Assembly (NCBI GenBank): GCA_030247885.1
Contig: JAPDRO010000008.1
Coordinates: forward strand, 372,001 to 436,000
Source of the DNA: Taxawa tesnikishii (nom. ined.)
Taxonomy: Eukaryota > Ascomycota > Dothideomycetes > Dothideales
Direction: 5' to 3'
DNA length: 64,000 nt
Below the pieces are notes generated by a model. The model was not told the DNA's origin. It made no database searches and saw nothing but the letters and a program-made list of their open reading frames with translations. The translations under genes were made by a program, and so were the position numbers. This document shows, in pieces, positions 59,137 to 64,000 of this stretch (within the stretch, counting starts at the first letter, position 1; the number at the start of each line of letters is the position of its first letter).

Positions 59137-60234
59137 AGCGCCGCTTCGGCTTGAGGCTGTGACAACAACCTTCTAGCGCCGACTGTCTTGCACTGTACCT
59201 GCAAGCATATCGAACAGCAGTAGCTCTGTTGTGTATATGCTACAGTCTGCTGTTGGATACGTGTTCTGCAACGTCTGTTTCGACGTTGCTTCGACCCACA
59301 CACTGTACTGTGGCACCTTCATACGGCTTTCGGTTGACTGTCTTACATCAACGATTTACACGGCAATGCAAAGCAACTAGGGATGGCGGTGAGACGGTCG
59401 ATGCCCTGAACGGCCAGACGTCTATGGGGAGAGGAAGTGAAACGGCGTCTGGACGGAAGAATGCGATCCGGCACCGACTCATGTCGGGCGGATCGGGCTT
59501 TGGGCAGGGTTCAGAGAGGCGATTGCAACCTCGTCATGTCGGGAACTTCCAGCATGGCCAGCCTAGGATGAAAGATTTTTTAGTAGCTGTGCGAGTAGTA
59601 CAAGCACAATGTAACAACATACATTTCCCCAAGACAAGCTGTTGTTGAGCTCTTGTAGCGCGCATTTCTTCCACTTCCGGGATGACAAGGTGTCAGTCAA
59701 GTTTACCCGGAACCAAGCGGGTTGTTTGCTGCCCTCGGCGGCTGAAACGGGAGTAACCACGAGAGTTTGACGCGCACAGTCCATCGTTTGCTAGCCAGCC
59801 CGCCGGAGATGGACCAGGCTCGCGACTGTGCTGTGCGCGAGACCGACCGAGCCTTCGCGCTCCGCTGGAGGTTCACCAGTCGCAGCGAGTGCAATTGGCA
59901 ACAGTCATGCTTAAGAGAAGGGTTTAGTTTAGCAAATGCTGAGTAACGGAAGGGAAGGGAAGGGCACAGATTCTGGACAAAGCACGAGGTACAAGGAGTG
60001 TCCAATGATGTTCTGCTGCGAGGGAGACCCTGAACGATTGCATCAGGCGCGCGTCTTTGCCTGTCGGCATGAGAGAGCCCCTCGCCCCACCATCGGCCTG
60101 TTTATATGAGCCCGACTCAACGCAAGCAGACATGTTTTTTTATCCATCTGTAACCTTTCAATTCTTCCACTTCTACCATCTACGGACCCTCCAATCCTAA
60201 TTCACTCACACCTGAACACATACCAAACAGAAAC
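59137..60234. other. Intergenic region upstream of transaldolase
   Basis: About 1.1 kb. The last 60 bases before the start are pyrimidine-rich, as in highly expressed fungal genes, and a TATA-like TTTATAT is listed separately. Only domain-free frames. Confidence 0.5.
60101..60107 (+). promoter_or_regulatory. TATA-like element of the transaldolase gene
   Basis: TTTATAT lies about 130 bases before the transaldolase ATG and is followed by a C/T-rich stretch, the usual arrangement for a strongly expressed fungal gene. Confidence 0.4.
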
Positions 60235-61401
60235 ATGTCTAACAGTCTCGACCAGCTGAAGGCCACCGGCACCGTAAGTCACTTTCAGCGTCTCCACGGA
60301 CCCACTGCCCGCACTGCGCTTCGAGAACGCGACTGCAGCTAACATGCGCTCGAACAGGTCGTCGTCTGCGACTCCGGTGACTTTGCGACCATCGACAAGT
60401 ACAAGCCGCAGGATGCTACCACCAACCCTTCCTTGATCCTGGCTGCTTCTAAGAAGCCCGAGTACGCCAAGCTCATCGACGCCGCGGTCGCCTACGGCAA
60501 GGACCACGGCAAGGACCTCGACCAGAAGGTCGACGCTACCCTCGACAACCTTCTCGTTGAGTTCGGCAAGAAGATCCTCGAGATCATCCCCGGCAAGGTC
60601 TCCACTGAGGTTGATGCCCGGTTCTCCTTCGACACCCAGGCTTCCGTGAACAAGGCTCTGCACATCATTGACGTGAGTGAACCATCGGATGAGCTGCTCC
60701 TGAGCATTGTCTGACCAAGCAACAGCTGTACAAGGAGCAGGGTATCTCCAAGGACCGTATTCTTATCAAGATCGCCTCCACCTGGGAGGGTATCAAGGCC
60801 GCCCACATCCTGCAGTCTCAGCACGGCATCAACTGCAACCTGACCCTCATGTTCTCCCTTGTCCAGGCCATTGCTGCTGCTGAGGCTGGTGCTTTCCTCA
60901 TCTCCCCCTTCGTCGGCCGTATCCTGGACTGGTACAAGGCTGCGCACAAGCGCGACTTCAGCCCCGAGGAGGATCCCGGTGTCAAGTCCGTTCAGAGCAT
61001 TTTCAACTACTACAAGAAGCATGGGTACAAGACCATCGTCATGGGAGCTTCCTTCAGGAACGTTGGTGAGATCACTGAGCTGGCCGGTTGCGACTACCTG
61101 ACCATTGCAGTAAGTTTGGCCGTGTCTGATTAGAGAAGGGCTCTTCCACTGACGACTTTTACAGCCTGGCCTGCTCGAGCAGCTGTACAGCAGCAAAGAC
61201 GAGGTTCCAAAGAAGCTCGACGCTTCCGCCGCCTCTTCTCTTGACATCGAGAAGAAGAGCTACCTCCACGACGAGGCCCTCTTCCGCTTCGACTTCAACG
61301 AGGACCAAATGGCCGTGCACAAGCTCAGCGAGGGTATCAGTAAGTTCGCTGCCGATGCTGTCACCCTCAAGGAGCTCCTCAAGCAGAAGATCCAGGCTTA
61401 G
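60235..61401 (+). CDS. TAL1: Transaldolase
   Basis: A cytosolic enzyme of the non-oxidative pentose phosphate pathway, moving a dihydroxyacetone unit from sedoheptulose 7-phosphate to glyceraldehyde 3-phosphate. Exons 60235-60273, 60358-60672, 60726-61109 and 61165-61401 give 324 aa, normal length, frame intact. Marks: [21 protein letters not shown] near the N-terminus, the Schiff-base lysine in [37 protein letters not shown] and [12 protein letters not shown]. The codon choice is strongly C-ending (ATC, GTC, AAC), as in highly expressed fungal genes, and differs from the looser use in neighbours. Together with SOD1 downstream, its product supports redox balance through NADPH supply, but co-regulation is not shown. 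Confidence 0.97.
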
Positions 61402-61815
61402 ATTGGCGTGGCTTCTAGGATGCGGTGAAGACGGTTTGGAAAGTGTTTATATGCTAGCGACGATTCTGCACACGTGGTCGTTCTTCAGACTTCAAATAGA
61501 TACCTTATGAATTTGACGTTTTATTGAAAGCGATCTACGACACAGATTCCATAGCTGTTCGTCTTTTGCCCGGCCAAGCAAATGCGTTTATCAAGTCGTA
61601 TCAGTTTTGCATGGAGTAAATCGGTTAGTCGTCGGAGATGTGAGATGGAAAGGTCCGATGACATCAACTCGAGCTGCCCCACCTTCCCTCCATTCCGAGT
61701 CGAGTTGAGTATATAACCGGAAATCTACCTTGACTGCCGGTCAGCTCCCAATTCCTCTCCACTAACACATCTGAAACCCGTACAAACCCCCAGAACCACG
61801 TCAAATCCGCTCAAA
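61402..61815. other. Intergenic region TAL1 / SOD1
   Basis: 414 bases with the TAL1 3' flank and the SOD1 promoter, including the TATA box listed separately. No other feature. Confidence 0.5.
61710..61716 (+). promoter_or_regulatory. TATA box of SOD1
   Basis: TATATAA about 100 bases before the SOD1 start codon, followed by a pyrimidine-rich stretch (CCCAATTCCTCTCC). Sequence and spacing fit a fungal core promoter. Confidence 0.55.
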
Positions 61816-62678
61816 ATGGTCAAAGCAGGTAAGTCTGCCAGCGTAGAAGCGCCCTGCATGCTTCTAGAATGAGCACAGCATTAGTGGGGCTCCCCAGCCG
61901 GGCGTGAGCATGTTTCGTCCCGTTTGAGAGCTTCCACTACCATCAAGGTAGTCTATCGACACCAATTGCAGTTGGTGCAGCACTGCTGGTCAGATCTCTC
62001 AAACGGGCGAACACTCTGCCAGCTCCGGAAGCCTGCATTGTGCGACTCCGACAGCCAGTCCTGTCTCGGTATGTAGCAAACGGTTTGCTGATAGAAGCTG
62101 CAGTTGCTGTCCTCCGTGGTGACTCCAAGATCACCGGCACTGTCACCTTCGAGCAGGCCGACGAGAACTCTCCCACCACCGTCTCTTGGAACATCACCGG
62201 CCACGATGCCAACGCTGAGCGTGGCATGCACGTCCACGCCTACGGCGACAACACAAACGGCTGCACTTCCGCCGGCCCACACTGTACGTCCTTCGTCCTC
62301 CGAGGGCGTCCTGCATATTCACCAAGACCCCGAGCTGACCATGCTCGCTCACAGTCAACCCATTCGGCAAGGACCACGGCGCACCATCCGACGAGACCCG
62401 TCACGTCGGTGACCTGGGTAACTTCAAGACCGACGGCCAGGGCAACGCAAAGGGCTCCGTCACCGACAAACTCATCAAGTTGATCGGCCCTCAGAGTGTG
62501 CTCGGCCGCACCATTGTCGTTCACGCCGGCACCGATGACCTTGGAAAGTCGGACCACCCAGAGAGCAAGAAGACCGGCAACGCTGGTGCTCGCCCAGCCT
62601 GCGGTGAGTAATACGAGACCTTGCACGCATAAGGACGTGGCTAATCAGATAACAGGTGTCATTGGCATTTCCCAGTAA
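61816..62678 (+). CDS. SOD1: Cytosolic Cu/Zn superoxide dismutase
   Basis: It converts superoxide to oxygen and hydrogen peroxide in the cytosol and intermembrane space. Exons 61816-61828, 62104-62283, 62355-62603 and 62656-62678 give exactly 154 aa, the standard length. Metal ligands are all visible: His pair in MHVHAYGD, His in [14 protein letters not shown], His and Asp in RHVGDLGN, and His in [12 protein letters not shown]. The disulfide cysteines are in NGCTSAGPH and RPACGVIG. Arg in GARPACG guides superoxide. Frame intact, C-ending codons favoured. The first coding exon is only 13 nt (MVKA plus one base), and the first intron is long (275 nt) and highly structured (separate entry). Confidence 0.97.
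61911..62013 (+). ncRNA. Putative structured RNA in SOD1 intron 1
   Basis: The 12-base arms CCCGTTTGAGAG (61919-61930) and CTCTCAAACGGG (61996-62007) pair perfectly. The stem extends outward, with single U bulges at 61918 and about 61915, through CG/CG and TGTT/AACA, about 18 pairs in all. Inside are ACTACC-ATCAA-GGTAGT, CACCAA-TTGCAG-TTGGTG and CAGC-ACT-GCTG. The same intron has further hairpins outside: TGGGGCTCCCCA near 61885-61896, GACAG/CTGTC with CC/GG (62048-62069) and AGCAAA-CGG-TTTGCT (62075-62089). No match to a known class (tRNA, box C/D, H/ACA, TPP riboswitch) was found by eye. It could be a regulatory intron structure, an intronic ncRNA or a small inverted-repeat insertion. Confidence 0.5.
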
Positions 62679-63363
62679 ATTGCCCGTACAAGGGCGACGA
62701 TACCTATAATGTGATACGAGTAGTTGGCAGGTCTACAAAAAGCATACTTGTAGACATCTTGGCATCATATAGCTGTAGCATAGTTGGTCAATGCACAGAA
62801 ATCGGTCCTACAGACAGGAAAATGTGACCGTCCTTCAATTCTAGGGATCCAATTTGATGGAACAAGTGCGAAGGGGCTCTTAAGCAACGGGCGCCATCGG
62901 TGAACGAGAACACAGCCTCGAAGCGTCTCCGAAGACCCTTGAAGCCATCCTCTTCTCCACACTTTATTTGACCAGCTGTCGAGACCGTAATTGACCGCTT
63001 CACATCTATTTCATCTGCAAATAACCCGCAACCTGTACATAACGTTTCACGGCCGATTGATTGCTTTTCTCCCTGCTGAGAAACCGTAACCGAGAGCCTT
63101 TTTTTCTTTCCTCCGGATCCAAACTCCAACAGTCCCCAAGAGTAAGCACGAGACCAGCATTCCCCGCTATATGAAGGGATTCTAGGGATATTGTCTTCAA
63201 GCGGTTGCCTCGCATGCACTTTATGCAACTTTGAACCACCTCGCTAACTGCTGTCTCTCGCCTGGTGTAGAGTTTCTCTTGTAACCAGCGAAACTCCTGA
63301 TCCCGAAGTCCGTACCTCAGAACCGTACCCCTCGCCTGCACGCTCGAATCGAACTATACCACA
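62679..63363. other. Intergenic region SOD1 / SND1
   Basis: 685 bases with the SOD1 3' flank and the SND1 promoter. No repeat or RNA gene noticed. Confidence 0.5.
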
Positions 63364-64000
63364 ATGGCACGCATGATGGAAGCAAAGGTCAAGAGCGTCC
63401 TCTCCGGAGATACTCTCATCCTTCACAATGTGCGGAATCCGGCGCAAGAGCGCACATTGAGTCTCGCCTTCGTGACTGCACCTCGGATACGGAGAGATGG
63501 CGAAGAGGTTGGTGGATCGTTCACCTAAACGGCAGCTTCGACAGAATCGTACCGAATCTGTTTGAGGAAGACAGAGAGCTAACCAGACAACAGCCGTTTG
63601 CTTTTGAATCTCGCGATTTCCTCCGCAAACTGTGCGTGGGCAAAGTGGTCCAGTTTAACGTGCTGTACAACATCCCTACGCCTCAGCCTCGCGACTACGG
63701 TACCGTCACCCTTCAAAGCGGTCAGAACCTGCTCGACTTGGCCGTTAGAGAGGGATGGGTGAAGCTCCGGGACGATGCTGGTAGAAAAGAGGACACACCG
63801 CAGGGTACTGAGCTGCTGGAGAGATTACAAGCACTCGAGGCACATGCAAAGGCGGAAGAGAAGGGCGTCTGGAACCCACAACAGCAGCGGATTGAGAATG
63901 TTCATGAGATGGCTGATCCAAAGGCTTTCGCTGAGGCGAACAAGGGCAAGGCTATTGATGGTATGTATCGTTTCATAACTACTATAGGAGCTTGGGCTGA
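63364..64000 (+). CDS. SND1: Tudor-SN / SND1 family protein (5' part, runs off the window)
   Basis: This is the N-terminal part of a staphylococcal-nuclease-like (SN) repeat protein of the SND1/p100 family, a cytoplasmic RNA-binding protein linked to RNA decay and stress granules. Exon 1 is 63364-63507 (MARMMEAKVKSVLSGDTLIL). Intron 1 is 63508-63593, and exon 2 is 63594-63960, ending at donor GTATGT. The first SN domain reads KVKSVLSGDTLILHNV, LSLAFVTAPRIRRDGEE, then PFAFESRDFLRKLCVGKVVQF and LAVREGWVKLRDDAG. Eukaryotic SND1 usually has four SN domains plus a Tudor/SN fusion. The remainder lies beyond base 64000. The start is supported by the conserved opening of SN domain 1. Confidence 0.9.

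Noticed and set aside
61911-62013. SOD1 intron structure as a tRNA, box C/D or H/ACA snoRNA, hammerhead or SRP RNA
   Set aside because: Required motifs (B-box, UGAUGA/CUGA boxes, ACA box in the right place, CUGAUGA core, GGAAG tetraloop helix) are absent or misplaced.

Overview
The window is nuclear DNA of a filamentous ascomycete (Pezizomycotina). Genes are dense, with 26 recognised loci in 64 kb. Most carry short GT-AG introns of about 45-85 nt, and several families are typical of filamentous fungi (HET domain, CFEM, DUF1776, TDT carrier, myosin II of about 2,440 aa). A Dothideomycete is possible, but the sequence alone does not settle the class. No complete transposon, virus-like element, CRISPR array, rRNA or convincing tRNA was found.

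Layout. 0-12.3 kb: the last exon of an unrecognised gene, CFT1 (-), a lysosomal cobalamin transporter-like LMBR1 protein (+), a TDT carrier (+) and an amidase (-). 13.2-26 kb: conserved housekeeping genes HRP1 (-), GYP1-like TBC RabGAP (+), dCMP deaminase (-), ATG7 (+), mitochondrial 1-Cys peroxiredoxin (-) and a short-chain dehydrogenase (+). 26-34 kb is the accessory-looking stretch: a small secreted beta/gamma-crystallin-like protein, a hairpin-rich intergenic segment, a HET-domain gene, a deleted sulfotransferase-family relic and a secreted CFEM protein, with the exosome gene RRP4 among them. 34.6-54 kb: CTI6 PHD protein, mitoribosomal MRPS35/mS45, WSS1 protease, DUF1776 protein, palmitoyltransferase PFA5 and the very long myosin II gene. 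54.7-64 kb: a ZFC3H1/Red1-like zinc-finger protein, transaldolase, Cu/Zn superoxide dismutase and the 5' part of a Tudor-SN/SND1 gene.

Functional themes. Five genes act in RNA 3'-end formation or decay (CFT1, HRP1, RRP4, the ZFC3H1/Red1-like protein, SND1). Two are antioxidant enzymes (PRX1, SOD1) and one is the pentose-phosphate enzyme transaldolase. They are not arranged as a cluster, so the shared theme may be chance.

Two observations matter most. First, the 275-nt first intron of SOD1 can fold into an elaborate RNA: a long stem with two bulges enclosing three hairpins, flanked by three more hairpins. Second, twelve conserved genes carry single-base frame breaks, nearly all a missing base in a short run of identical bases. 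This strongly suggests deletion-biased consensus error, so none of these genes should be called a pseudogene on that basis. Gene spans and exon limits below come from reading splice sites and family conservation by eye.
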